From contig DIPH01000042.1 of the NCBI GenBank assembly GCA_002424045.1, positions 1-64,000 on the forward strand: a stretch of 64,000 bases of DNA, in the 5' to 3' direction. Numbering within the stretch: the first letter of the stretch is position 1; each line of letters opens with the position of its first letter. Shown piece after piece: positions 8,453 through 16,695 of this stretch. Position numbers and translations under genes: made by a program. Under the pieces are notes generated by a model. The model worked only from the letters and a program-made list of their open reading frames with translations. It had not been told where the DNA came from and did no database searches. Source of the DNA: Firmicutes bacterium UBA5493. Its GTDB lineage: Bacteria; Bacillota; Limnochordia; Darwinibacteriales; Darwinibacteriaceae.

Positions 8453-8578
8453 ATGATGATTTGGTTTTTTGCCAGCCTCTTACTCTTGCCAGTGCGGCTC
8501 ATTTTAGGAAGTACCAAGGGCATTCTCTTGCATTTGCTGATGGCCATAGGACTTGGAGTCTATATCCTAGGACGCTAA
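8453..8578 (+). CDS. 41-residue hydrophobic membrane peptide
   Basis: A small gene with a strong ribosome site (GGAGGTGA, 8443-8450) directly ahead of ATG ATG. The product, starting MMIWFFASLLLLP and ending GVYILGR, is almost entirely hydrophobic with two possible short membrane helices. It ends 12 bases before the next gene, whose ribosome site lies at its stop codon, so they are probably co-transcribed. I do not recognise the family. The overlapping 64-codon frame at 8404-8598 has no such ribosome site and less plausible composition. Confidence 0.6.
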   Translation: MMIWFFASLLLLPVRLILGSTKGILLHLLMAIGLGVYILGR

Positions 8579-8590
8579 GGTGGTGCTTGT

Positions 8591-9475
8591 TTGCATAGTA
8601 TTCCATATTCTGATGCGTTCACCCTGATCGAAAGCATTGAAAAAGGTTGGTCGGGGGAAAAGAAGTATTATGTCGAGACTACGCGGGGAGAAAGACTGTT
8701 GCTCCGGGTGACCGATGCCAGTGAACTAGGCCGTAAACAGTTGGAGTTTGCCCTTATGGAACAAGCCTGGTCTCTTGGCGTACCCATGTCTCGGCCTTTG
8801 AATGTGGGACTTTGCGATGGGGAGAGAAGTGTATATTCCCTTTTTACCTGGTGTGATGGTGAAGACTCTGAAGTGGTGCTTCCTGCTCTGAGTAAAAAGG
8901 AGCAATATGGGCTTGGGATACGAGCCGGCGAAGTTCTGCGTTTGCTACACTCCATCCCTGCTCCACAAGGGGGTAGGACTTGGCAAGAGTACTTCAATCA
9001 GAAGGTCAACCGCAAAATTGAACAATACAACGCTTGCGAGCTGGCCTTTGCAGGTGATACCCCTGTTCTTCATTACATTGAAGAAAACAGGCATCTCCTG
9101 GAGGATCGACCCCAGTCTTTTCAGCATGGCGATTATCACGTGGGGAATATGGTGATTTCCCAAGACTGTACTTTGTCCATCATAGACTTTAATCGTTTTG
9201 ATTTTGGAGATCCCTGGGAGGAGTTCAACCGCATCGTTTTTAGCGCCAAGGCGAGCCCCGAATTTGCCAAGGGGCAGATTGATGGTTACTTTGGTGGAAG
9301 GCCACCTGAGCGATTTTTTCAGCTCCTAGCCTTCTATATAGCCAGCAATACTCTATCTGCACTCCCCTGGGCCACGAATTTTGGAGAGAAAGAAATAGAA
9401 ACCATGAGAAACCAGGCGGAGGATGTACTCTCCTGGTTTGACAATATGACCAACCACATACCTATCTGGTACTAG
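8591..9475 (+). CDS. Aminoglycoside-phosphotransferase-fold kinase
   Basis: The 294-residue product has the APH/choline-kinase fold signature: catalytic loop FQHGDYHVGNM (about residues 176-186) and metal-binding IIDFNRFDFGDP (about 195-206). The family phosphorylates small molecules; similarity to true resistance enzymes is not evident, so the substrate is open. The start is TTG at 8591 following AAGGTGGTG. The gene's 3' end overlaps the convergent mrfB gene by 14 bp. Confidence 0.8.
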   Translation: MHSIPYSDAFTLIESIEKGWSGEKKYYVETTRGERLLLRVTDASELGRKQLEFALMEQAWSLGVPMSRPLNVGLCDGERSVYSLFTWCDGEDSEVVLPALSKKEQYGLGIRAGEVLRLLHSIPAPQGGRTWQEYFNQKVNRKIEQYNACELAFAGDTPVLHYIEENRHLLEDRPQSFQHGDYHVGNMVISQDCTLSIIDFNRFDFGDPWEEFNRIVFSAKASPEFAKGQIDGYFGGRPPERFFQLLAFYIASNTLSALPWATNFGEKEIETMRNQAEDVLSWFDNMTNHIPIWY

Positions 9476-10670
9476 CTTGCGCCTTCCGTTCAATTCGCTT
9501 TAGTCGGTGTTCTAGGGCTGATGTTTTGGGAGATCTGCTTTGCCAGGCAATGGCTAAGGCCTGGCGGGTTATGTGCTCTGCTAAAGGCAGATCTTTGAGC
9601 CTATGCTCATAGTACTTAGCCAATTCTTCGGAGGTAGTAAGGTCATCGGGGGAGAGCTCCAAAACCTTCTTCCAGAGGAGAGAAGCCCTCTCATACTGCT
9701 CTAGACGCTTGAAAACAGAGGCAGCTTGGCGCAACACTCTGAGGTATTGCTTGTTATCTTCTGCAAGCTGGCTCGCGGCCTCCAGATAGTGCAGGGCTAG
9801 GGGCTGGTTCTTCACCACGAGGGACAAATGGGCTAGTGCCTCTGCTTCAAAGGAGCAATCGCACTCTTCAGGCTTGAGCTCTGTGGTTGTCTGTAGGCGG
9901 TAGAGTAGGGTGGCCATAGAAACGATATCTATGACGTTATGCTCCACAATATTCTGCAGTAAGCTGCCATCGCCCGTCTGCAAGAATTCAAAATAGCGCG
10001 CAGGGATTTCGTAGCCTGGAATGTCATCGACTCGTCTAACGCCTAGGATGTGTGCTTCTAGACTGCTGAGGCTGCAGCTATCCAATTTATGTTTCCAGAG
10101 TCTCCGGGACATGTGGAGTAAGTCGACGTGTTTCTTCTTGCCTGCGCCTTCAAAGCCTAGGCGTGAAATGGTAAAGCGAGTTTGAAGGAGGGGTAGATCA
10201 AAGGTCTTGCCATTGAACGAAACAATGGAGTCCTTTCCCTTTAGTTCTTGATCTAAGAGATACAAAAGGGCCAACTCTTCGTTGTAATCGCGCATCAGAA
10301 GTTGTTTGACCACAAAGTGAGTAGAGGTAAAGAAGCCTAAACCTACCAAGAAGGCGTAGGTGCCGGTTCCGCCTGCCAGGCCTGTTGTCTCGGTGTCCAG
10401 AAAAAGTGCTTGTCGCGGGTCGAAGGAATTCTGCAGCTGCCCAAATAGACTTAGATTGCTATAGTCGCTATTTAGAGCCTCTTTTAGCGTCCAATGGCCG
10501 TGGCGCTTTGAGAGGGGCCACCCTTCTTCTATGACATAACAGGCGCCAAAGGGGGTGCTTACCTCTTGACCATATAAGAAGGGATCTAGCTCACAAACCC
10601 TTTCCGCGGCAGGAGGTGTCGGGTCATTCTGTTGGGGTAAAAACCTCCGTAGTTTGCTGCTCAGGTCCAT
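9462..10670 (-). CDS. mrfB: MrfB (YprB) 3'-5' exonuclease, RNase H-like
   Basis: The 402-residue product has a DEDD-type exonuclease domain (FLDTETTGLAGGTG at about residue 90, with SFNGKTFDLPLLQ and a late NVIDIVSMATL segment) and a C-terminal TPR-like helical region (ALHYLEAASQL, ASLLWKKVLEL). In Bacillus subtilis YprA and YprB are MrfA and MrfB, which repair mitomycin C damage independently of UvrABC. Here the pair is adjacent with a 47-bp overlap, indicating coupled translation, which supports the same role. Confidence 0.87.
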   Translation of the reverse strand: MDLSSKLRRFLPQQNDPTPPAAERVCELDPFLYGQEVSTPFGACYVIEEGWPLSKRHGHWTLKEALNSDYSNLSLFGQLQNSFDPRQALFLDTETTGLAGGTGTYAFLVGLGFFTSTHFVVKQLLMRDYNEELALLYLLDQELKGKDSIVSFNGKTFDLPLLQTRFTISRLGFEGAGKKKHVDLLHMSRRLWKHKLDSCSLSSLEAHILGVRRVDDIPGYEIPARYFEFLQTGDGSLLQNIVEHNVIDIVSMATLLYRLQTTTELKPEECDCSFEAEALAHLSLVVKNQPLALHYLEAASQLAEDNKQYLRVLRQAASVFKRLEQYERASLLWKKVLELSPDDLTTSEELAKYYEHRLKDLPLAEHITRQALAIAWQSRSPKTSALEHRLKRIERKAQASTR

Positions 10671-12942
10671 GATCCAAAACCCCCTTCAAAAACCAGGACG
10701 TATGCGTTTTGCCGTTATCGCCCACTTCTTCTACAGGCCCCACACAGGAGGGGCAGCCGGAAGGACAGGGGCATTTTTTAATGATCGATAACGCACGCCA
10801 GAGTAGCCTTTCATGGGATTCAAAGAGCTTTTCGCTAAAGCCCACGCCACCAGGATATTTTTCATAGATATACACCGTGGGATCCCCTGTAAAGGGTGAG
10901 CGTATTTGGGCCGTAACTCCAAGATCACTTGGTTCGCACATGAGCTCTAAAGATGCGATGTTCCCGAGGAGATGGGCAGAACCCACAAGGGCACTTTGCA
11001 GCGCGCCTCGGTCTAGGTTTTCCACCTTTTCTTTCGGGATACTGAACCAGTAGGCGGTTGTATGCATCTCCTGTTCAGGGAGGGAAATGTTACCCCAGCC
11101 AATATTTTCGTGGGTGTGGAACTTGATTTTCTTGTACATATGGGTTTTGGCCACTACCATAACTTCGCCCCAGCTGCGCTTGACCTGGGGCAATTCTTCA
11201 TGTTCAAAAACATCCAGCACCTTTAGTTCCACATCTAAATTAGCGTCGGTGTAGTAGTCTACATCAACTTCTCTGGCATAGGCCTTCTGACGATCCCAGT
11301 CTAGTTTGTCAATGTGATACTGAGCGCTTTCGTGGATGTAAATGGCTCCCTCGTGGACTAGCATGGGGGCGCTGAAACGGTCGATCTCTCCGATCACTTT
11401 CGTTTGTCCGTCAGTGGTATCGATGATGGCGAAGTTCTCCGTAGACGCACTACGCAAGGAAATATCCACCGCAGGATAGTTCTCACTCATCCAGTACCAG
11501 CGTTCTTCTGCTTTTCGCAAGATCATCTGATCTGCCAGATAGTCCAAAATCTCAGCCGGATCTACCTCACCAAACCTCTCGCCTGCCACAAAGGGTAGTT
11601 CGAAGGCTGCACATTTTAGGTGGGAGACTAAGATATAGAGGTTATTGGGATTAATGCGGGCAAACTCAGCTCCCCGGTCCATAAAATAGGTGGGGTTTTG
11701 AATCATAAACTGGTTTAAAGGACTAGAATTGGCCACCAAGACCGCGAGAGATGCTTCGTTACTGCGGCCAGCCCGCCCCAGCTGCTGCCAGGTGCTGGCG
11801 ATGGTTCCTGGATAGCCAGTCAAGACGGCTGCCTGGAGGGTACCTATATCAATCCCTAGCTCCAAGGCGTTGGTACTCACGACTCCCAGCACTTTACCAT
11901 CCCGGAGATCCCGTTCAATCTGCCTGCGCTGTTTCGGTAGGTAACCGCCGCGGTAGGCCCTAATTGTCTCGTGGGGTTGCCCTAACTTGTGAAAGGACTT
12001 ACGCAGATAGGTAACAAGGACCTCCGTGTTTAAGCGACTCCTGGTAAAGACAATGGTGGGGATCTTAGCTGCAATGAGTTCGTGGGCCACCGCTTCGGCC
12101 TCCAAGAGCGAGCTGCGCCTGATCCCTAAGGGTTTGTTTACGACGGGGGGATTATAAAATACAATATCTTTTTGTCCTCGGGGAGCCCCATTTTTGTCGA
12201 TCACGGTCACAGGCCGTCCAAGCAGCGTTGTGCCGTGTTCCTTTGGATTGGCTATGGTGGCCGATGTGCAGATAAACTGTGGTTTGGCACCATAGAATTT
12301 ACAGATGCGTTCGAGTCTGCGCAGGACATTGGCCACATGGGAGCCAAATACCCCGCGGTAGATATGCAGTTCATCGATGACCACATATTTCAGATTCTCA
12401 AAGAGCCGCATCCATTTCGTATGATGAGGAAGAATCCCAGAATGGAGCATATCGGGATTGGTGACAACAATGCTACCCGCGGAGCGGATGGCAATTCTCG
12501 CATCGCCAGGGGTATCGCCGTCATAGGTATATGTCTTGATCTTGCCTCCGAGCTCTTCGCTCCATATCATCAGCTCGGCTACCTGGTCTTGGGCCAAGGC
12601 CTTCGTGGGGAAGAGGTAGAGGGCTCGTGCTTCTTCATTTTCCAACAGCGTTGTGATTACGGGCAGGTTATAACAGAGGGTTTTGCCAGAGGCAGTGGGG
12701 GTGACTACCACAATGTCGTTGCCGTCTTGAACTTCGCGGACAGCTGCAGCTTGATGACTATAGAGCTTTTCGATGCCCTTACGCTGCAATAACTCTCCAA
12801 GCTGAGCTGGCAAGAACTCGGGGATCGGCTCGTAAATTCCAGGCTCAGCCGGTATAGTGTGCCGGAAGGTGACATTACTCATAAAACGAGGATTACCCTC
12901 AATCTTGTTTAAGACACTTTCTACACCGATACTCATGTGCAT
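10624..12942 (-). CDS. mrfA: MrfA (YprA) DEAD/DEAH-type DNA helicase
   Basis: The 772-residue superfamily 2 helicase has Walker A TPTASGKTL (about residue 81), motif II DELH (about 190), motif III TSATIANP and motif VI QQLGRAGRS. The C-terminal DUF1998-type domain ends with the four-Cys cluster CPCPSGCPSC (about residue 732), a metal site characteristic of MrfA. In B. subtilis it unwinds DNA 3'-5' in mitomycin repair together with MrfB. Two starts are possible (MHMS or MS). It is divergent from the gene at 13072. Confidence 0.9.
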   Translation of the reverse strand: MHMSIGVESVLNKIEGNPRFMSNVTFRHTIPAEPGIYEPIPEFLPAQLGELLQRKGIEKLYSHQAAAVREVQDGNDIVVVTPTASGKTLCYNLPVITTLLENEEARALYLFPTKALAQDQVAELMIWSEELGGKIKTYTYDGDTPGDARIAIRSAGSIVVTNPDMLHSGILPHHTKWMRLFENLKYVVIDELHIYRGVFGSHVANVLRRLERICKFYGAKPQFICTSATIANPKEHGTTLLGRPVTVIDKNGAPRGQKDIVFYNPPVVNKPLGIRRSSLLEAEAVAHELIAAKIPTIVFTRSRLNTEVLVTYLRKSFHKLGQPHETIRAYRGGYLPKQRRQIERDLRDGKVLGVVSTNALELGIDIGTLQAAVLTGYPGTIASTWQQLGRAGRSNEASLAVLVANSSPLNQFMIQNPTYFMDRGAEFARINPNNLYILVSHLKCAAFELPFVAGERFGEVDPAEILDYLADQMILRKAEERWYWMSENYPAVDISLRSASTENFAIIDTTDGQTKVIGEIDRFSAPMLVHEGAIYIHESAQYHIDKLDWDRQKAYAREVDVDYYTDANLDVELKVLDVFEHEELPQVKRSWGEVMVVAKTHMYKKIKFHTHENIGWGNISLPEQEMHTTAYWFSIPKEKVENLDRGALQSALVGSAHLLGNIASLELMCEPSDLGVTAQIRSPFTGDPTVYIYEKYPGGVGFSEKLFESHERLLWRALSIIKKCPCPSGCPSCVGPVEEVGDNGKTHTSWFLKGVLDHGPEQQTTEVFTPTE

Positions 12943-13029
12943 TCGCCTGCCCTTCTTCTTTTATCATAGACGAACACTAGTTTGTGTGTCAATGGTCATT
13001 TTCATGGTATCAATTTATCTTGTTTTTGG

Positions 13030-13038
13030 TGGTATAAT
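13030..13038 (+). promoter_or_regulatory. Extended -10 promoter element
   Basis: TGGTATAAT (TG 13030-13031, TATAAT 13033-13038) forms an extended -10 box 34 bases ahead of the GTG start at 13072. No good -35 box is seen, as is normal for extended -10 promoters. Confidence 0.5.
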
Positions 13039-13071
13039 GGTTATGAATGTCAATATGGAGGAGGCTAACGA

Positions 13072-14646
13072 GTGAGACGTACAATATTGGCCGTGGTTTT
13101 GATTTGTTTTCTGTCCATAGGTACAGCACTTGCTTGGGAGGGTGAAGGAACTGTTTTGGATTTGTACTCCTTACCAGAGCACTGGACTTGCGTAGGGGAC
13201 TACCTGGCCCCGCCAGGTGATTTGGAGATTTTCTCCAACCAACTAGGAGCCCCTGTGGAGATTCTACGCAACTATCTGCTCAGTACACCCCAAGGGAACT
13301 TGCAGATCAATTTGGTGGTCACCGAAACAGAGGAACAGGCTGAAGCGATCTATCGTTTATTCCTGCAAATGCACCCACCACAGAAGGTGGATTTAAGGGG
13401 ACGTAAAGTCATGGAGGTTCTCACCGACGATCTGCAGCTGGTGGAGCTTGCCCGATCTACTCTGCGCTTCGATCCAGAACCTGTGACGGCAGTTGATTCT
13501 GTGGAGTTAAGGGAGTATCTAATCAAGTACAGCTGGATAATTAATGATCTTCAAACTATGTCCACACAGCTTCAAATGGAAGTGGAGAACTATAGAATCT
13601 TTCTAGTGGGAGAATCCCATGGTATGTCCATCAATCAAGAATTAGAATCTGCATTATTAGAATTCCTTGTGACAGATGGAGGGGTGCAGAATTATCTTTT
13701 GGAGCTTCCGCCCAGCGTGGTTGGTTTTTTGCGCGACTATCTTGAAACGGGAGACGAGGAACTGCTCGATTTTCTTTTTTCTGCCGCTGAAGGCACATAC
13801 TTTTCGACACAGGAGAGCTACAGGCATTGGAGGAGAGTCCACGACTTGTATCGGTCCTTACCAGAGGAGAAAAAGTTCGCACTCCTTGGCGTTGATGTAG
13901 AGCACTACCCTATCTTAGCCTTCCAATATCTGCAGTATCTCTTGGACAAAGTGGATGACAATCATTTGTCAGAGACCATGCTAGGTGAAATCGCCCGAGT
14001 GCTACGGGGAGAGCGAAGCATCTATAGCCACGAAATGCATCTTTTCCTCACTGGGCTATTAGATGAATTGGAAGGAGACGTGGTGAAAGGTTCTCTGGGT
14101 ATTTTAGTAGACGACTTTGAACTTGTACTTTCCAGCTTGCTGGAGGCGGTTAGTCTGCCTACCCCAAACGGTGGAGTCTTGTGGAATGCTGCTCGAGACA
14201 AAGCCATGTACGCCAGTTTCCTCAAGCAAGCAGGTGCAGATGGGACAGGGAAGTATTTTGGTCAGTGGGGTTTAAACCATGTGTTCCAGAATGAACAAAT
14301 GGGTGTGGAGTGGTTTGCTTCTTTCCTAGATAAGACGGTGGGTTATCAAGACGCTGTTTTCAGTATGGTCTTGGTGTATCAAGACAGCCATTTTATGAAG
14401 AGTTTCAGTCATGACGTCTTGCCCTTTGGTAGCTACCAGACAAAAGCCAATCTTATAGGGCAACTGGCTGCTGGCAAGCTTCTACTCGTCAAGCTTGATG
14501 GAGCAGACTCTCCCTTTGACCAAGAAATTCTTTGGAAGATCAAAGAAGTCCAACCTTCTAAAGGAGTGACGACTGATTATTATCAGTATCTCTTGTTTGT
14601 ACCTGGGGCCGGTGCTTCAAGTCCTTGGGATGGGTCAGGAACATAA
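13072..14646 (+). CDS. Secreted erythromycin-esterase/ChaN-like protein
   Basis: A 524-residue protein with a Sec signal peptide (TILAVVLICFLSIGTALAW, cut near residue 22). The C-terminal two-thirds resembles the EreA/ChaN-like superfamily: FLVGESHG (about residue 180), NYLLELPPSVV, LLGVDVEHYP and KYFGQWGLNH near 400, which line up with the GEsHG, E and H positions of that fold. The first 150 residues are a separate domain I do not recognise. The GTG start follows GGAGGAGG. It is transcribed alone behind an extended -10 promoter. Drug-esterase activity should not be assumed; an envelope role is more likely. Confidence 0.6.
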   Translation: MRRTILAVVLICFLSIGTALAWEGEGTVLDLYSLPEHWTCVGDYLAPPGDLEIFSNQLGAPVEILRNYLLSTPQGNLQINLVVTETEEQAEAIYRLFLQMHPPQKVDLRGRKVMEVLTDDLQLVELARSTLRFDPEPVTAVDSVELREYLIKYSWIINDLQTMSTQLQMEVENYRIFLVGESHGMSINQELESALLEFLVTDGGVQNYLLELPPSVVGFLRDYLETGDEELLDFLFSAAEGTYFSTQESYRHWRRVHDLYRSLPEEKKFALLGVDVEHYPILAFQYLQYLLDKVDDNHLSETMLGEIARVLRGERSIYSHEMHLFLTGLLDELEGDVVKGSLGILVDDFELVLSSLLEAVSLPTPNGGVLWNAARDKAMYASFLKQAGADGTGKYFGQWGLNHVFQNEQMGVEWFASFLDKTVGYQDAVFSMVLVYQDSHFMKSFSHDVLPFGSYQTKANLIGQLAAGKLLLVKLDGADSPFDQEILWKIKEVQPSKGVTTDYYQYLLFVPGAGASSPWDGSGT

Positions 14647-14658
14647 TCTGGAGACTGT

Positions 14659-14697
14659 GGAGGCTGTAATTCACTGGAACAGTGACTTACAGCCTCC
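14659..14697. terminator. Long hairpin between convergent genes
   Basis: An 11-bp stem (14659-14669 with 14687-14697) is extended, across one mismatch, by a 6-bp stem (14671-14676 with 14680-14685) around a GAA loop. It lies between two convergent genes. It has no T-run on either side, so it may be a transcription barrier or RNA-stabilising element rather than a classical terminator. Confidence 0.5.
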
Positions 14698-14701
14698 CGT
14701 C

Positions 14702-14938
14702 CTAGAGTTGCCTGGTTAGTTTTTCTGTGCCTTCAGAGTCTATTTCTATCTTACTTAGAGCCTCAGTGATTTTAGGCAAGGCTTCTGCTACTTGATCTAA
14801 TCCGTCCGCGAAACCTTCTTTGAATTGCTCCAGTAAAGGCATGAACACTGGGTAACTTACGATGAGAAGGGCCAATACTTGCCGTAAAGTGTCCAGAATT
14901 TGCGTGGATCTATCGTGCCTCTTGTCTGTCATCTCCAA
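14702..14938 (-). CDS. Small protein, paralogue 1 of a spore-cluster family
   Basis: About 78 residues; no named family recognised. It shares with the genes at 16309 and 16696 a layout of a mildly hydrophobic segment (VSYPVFMPLLEQF) followed by a conserved patch LPKITEALSKI and an amphipathic C-terminus ending in LTRQL. AAGGAGG lies 8 bases ahead of the TTG at 14938; ATG at 14932 and a GTG at 14945-14947 are alternatives. Located next to a 26-residue hydrophobic peptide and a YheC/D coat protein gene, so a role in spore coat or envelope is suspected. Confidence 0.6.
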   Translation of the reverse strand: MEMTDKRHDRSTQILDTLRQVLALLIVSYPVFMPLLEQFKEGFADGLDQVAEALPKITEALSKIEIDSEGTEKLTRQL

Positions 14939-15022
14939 TAGCCACACCTCCTTTCAGATGATTGTTGTAGCCATGTATTCCCGTTTTTTCTGGTCTCTCA
15001 TATACTATCTAAAGTGGAAAGA

Positions 15023-15047
15023 GGGATGGAGGTTTAGCCCCCATCCC
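15023..15047 (-). terminator. Hairpin behind the 26-residue peptide gene
   Basis: GGGATGG...CCATCCC inverted repeat (15023-15029 with 15041-15047, inner pairs GG/CC) just downstream of the minus-strand peptide gene, followed on that strand by TCTTTCC. Weak T-run, so moderate confidence. Confidence 0.45.
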
Positions 15048-15055
15048 GAGTAGAA

Positions 15056-15136
15056 CTAGGCAAGCAAGATCACAGCTAACACCACAATCAGGATCAAAGC
15101 TACGAAGATGATGAAGGTCTCTTGATTGTCATTCAT
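15056..15136 (-). CDS. 26-residue hydrophobic peptide (YjcZ-like spore peptide)
   Basis: A tiny gene with an excellent ribosome site (AAAGGAGGTG, 6 bases before ATG on the minus strand). The product begins MNDNQETFIIFVALILIVV and is one hydrophobic helix. Bacillus YjcZ/SscA-type spore peptides have the same size and a FALIVVLFILL core, so this is probably a member of that group. It lies back to back with YheC/D. A sporulation-type -10 sequence lies about 50 bases upstream. Confidence 0.62.
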   Translation of the reverse strand: MNDNQETFIIFVALILIVVLAVILLA

Positions 15137-15186
15137 GGAGTGCACCTCCTTTGCGGAGATTAAGAAGCTACTACCCTTCTTGTTCT

Positions 15187-15195
15187 TACACTATG
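15187..15195 (-). promoter_or_regulatory. Possible mother-cell sigma (E/K) -10 element
   Basis: On the minus strand the sequence CATAGTGTA fits the sigma-K -10 pattern CATAnnnTA and lies about 50 bases ahead of the 26-residue peptide gene. The -35 side is not clear. Offered as a hint only. Confidence 0.3.
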
Positions 15196-15217
15196 AAAAC
15201 CTAAAGGGACTGCCATA

Positions 15218-16258
15218 ATGCAGAATTCTCATTTTAGATTGATGGGGGGTGCCGCTGTGTATCGGAGAGTTGATCGAGCTTTGATCATGAACACAGTTCA
15301 AAGAGTTCCCTACTACCGCAGGCTGTGGTGGGAGCACCGGGCTGACTTGTTGTTTTTTGATCCAGGGGGTATCGATTGGCACACAAGGAGGATACAGGGC
15401 TTGCTTCTCCACAAGGGTCGCTGGCTACAGGGTCTTTTTTCCTTTCCCCAAACGATTTATAATCGATGTTATCCCGAACCAGAAAGCGTCATCGAGAGAC
15501 TCCGTGAGATGATTGGTGACGATAATGTTTTTAACGACTGCACGCATTTTGATAAGTGGGAGGTTTACGAGCATCTCAGGGTCAGCGAAGTGGGGCAATA
15601 CCTGCCTCCGACCTACAAGTACAACCAGGAAGATCTGGTGGAGCTGCTAACGAAACACTCTTCGTTCGTTCTGAAGCCTCGCTTAGGTCACGGCGGTTCT
15701 GGCGTCTTTAGAGTGACGCTTTTGTCCCCTAATGTACTGCTCTTTATGTCTCAGTGGGGATTACCCATTCCTTTGGTGGGTCAAGACCTCTATCTTCCTC
15801 TTCTGACAGAGATAGCCCCACCTTCTTTGTTTATTGCACAAATGTATATCAAAACCATGGAGAAGGACCAAGGTAAATTTGATGTTCGCATTGTCATGCA
15901 GAAAAATAGCAGAGGCCAGTGGGAAGTGGGCGGCCAGTTAAGTCGAGTAGCCCGAGGGTCCAATCTCTTGACAAATCACTACCATGCCATAGTATCGCCC
16001 TTGGATGTAGTGTCCTCTGAACTCATTGCCACTTTGCATGCCCTCAGCCACGTGGTGGCGGAAACCCTTGATGGAAAACTCGCCACCTTAGGGGAACTTG
16101 GGGTTGATTTTCTCATCGATGTAGAAGCACGGCCTTGGATTTTGGAGGTGAATGGCAAACCGGACAAGGGCTTGTTCTGGCAGCTCCATGATGAAGAAAT
16201 GCTGCAACGTATCTACCTAAACCCCTTGAAATACCAAGAGCATCTGCTCAATCTCTAG
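15218..16258 (+). CDS. YheC/YheD family endospore coat-associated ATP-grasp protein
   Basis: A 346-residue ATP-grasp-fold protein. Features: FVLKPRLGHGGSGVF (about residue 150, nucleotide-binding loop), DVRIVMQ (about 222) and LGVDFLIDVEARPWILEVNGKP (about 288-310, metal/ATP site) written in part here. These are the marks of the YheC/YheD proteins found in the Bacillus spore coat. ATG at 15218 follows AAAGGGAC. Its neighbours on both sides are very small genes on the opposite strand, several with spore features. The substrate ligated, if any, is unknown. Confidence 0.85.
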   Translation: MQNSHFRLMGGAAVYRRVDRALIMNTVQRVPYYRRLWWEHRADLLFFDPGGIDWHTRRIQGLLLHKGRWLQGLFSFPQTIYNRCYPEPESVIERLREMIGDDNVFNDCTHFDKWEVYEHLRVSEVGQYLPPTYKYNQEDLVELLTKHSSFVLKPRLGHGGSGVFRVTLLSPNVLLFMSQWGLPIPLVGQDLYLPLLTEIAPPSLFIAQMYIKTMEKDQGKFDVRIVMQKNSRGQWEVGGQLSRVARGSNLLTNHYHAIVSPLDVVSSELIATLHALSHVVAETLDGKLATLGELGVDFLIDVEARPWILEVNGKPDKGLFWQLHDEEMLQRIYLNPLKYQEHLLNL

Positions 16259-16308
16259 CGTAAGTGCCCTAAGGATCAACGTCCCTAGGGCACCATGTTT
16301 TTTTAAGA

Positions 16309-16581
16309 TTACTGGCGATTGGTTAGTTCCTCCAATTCTGGGAAGAAGCTGAACAACTGTTTTACAAGGTCGTCCTTTGTCTGTTGATCCATCTCCGCCA
16401 ACCTTTTGGTGATTTTTGGTATTGTTTCCTGCAATTGACCTGTGTTCCCCGAAGTGTCTCCGGTTAGCTGCCCAAGCAAGGAGGTGATTCCTGGGTAGCT
16501 TACAGCTAGCACGGGAAGTAGTTTGAGCAGCGAGTCAAAGCTTGTGGGTGTTTCCGTTTTCTGACCGTCTTTCTCCTTCAT
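16309..16581 (-). CDS. Small protein, paralogue 2 of the spore-cluster family
   Basis: 90 residues, family not recognised. Same design as the proteins at 14702 and 16696: VSYPGITSLLGQL, a low-complexity Gly/Thr linker, then IPKITKRLAEMD and an amphipathic end with LVKQLF. The start at 16581 is chosen because GGGAGGTG lies 5 bases ahead; the frame also opens at 16605. It follows the 30-residue peptide gene by 20 bases and so is the third gene of a three-gene minus-strand operon. Confidence 0.65.
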   Translation of the reverse strand: MKEKDGQKTETPTSFDSLLKLLPVLAVSYPGITSLLGQLTGDTSGNTGQLQETIPKITKRLAEMDQQTKDDLVKQLFSFFPELEELTNRQ

Positions 16582-16601
16582 TACAACACCTCCCGAGATT
16601 G

Positions 16602-16694
16602 TCATATGCTAAAGCCCATAATGAGAAGCACAACCAGGAACAGAATGAAGATGGCCGTAACTGGGTCCATTCCGCAACAGATGGGTCTGCCCAT
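16602..16694 (-). CDS. 30-residue Cys-containing hydrophobic peptide
   Basis: A tiny gene whose ATG at 16694 lies one base after the stop codon of the preceding small gene (16696), behind GGAAGGAGTG. The product begins MGRPICCGMDPVTAIF and continues as one hydrophobic helix ending LLIMGFSI. The CC pair near the N-terminus and single helix resemble short spore-coat peptides such as the YjcZ group, but the match is loose. Coupled translation with both neighbours supports it being real. Confidence 0.6.
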   Translation of the reverse strand: MGRPICCGMDPVTAIFILFLVVLLIMGFSI

Positions 16695-16695
16695 T

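Noticed and set aside
12172..12792. 206-codon open frame on the plus strand
   Set aside because: Lies wholly antisense to mrfA, has no ribosome site and no recognisable domain; a shadow of the conserved helicase.
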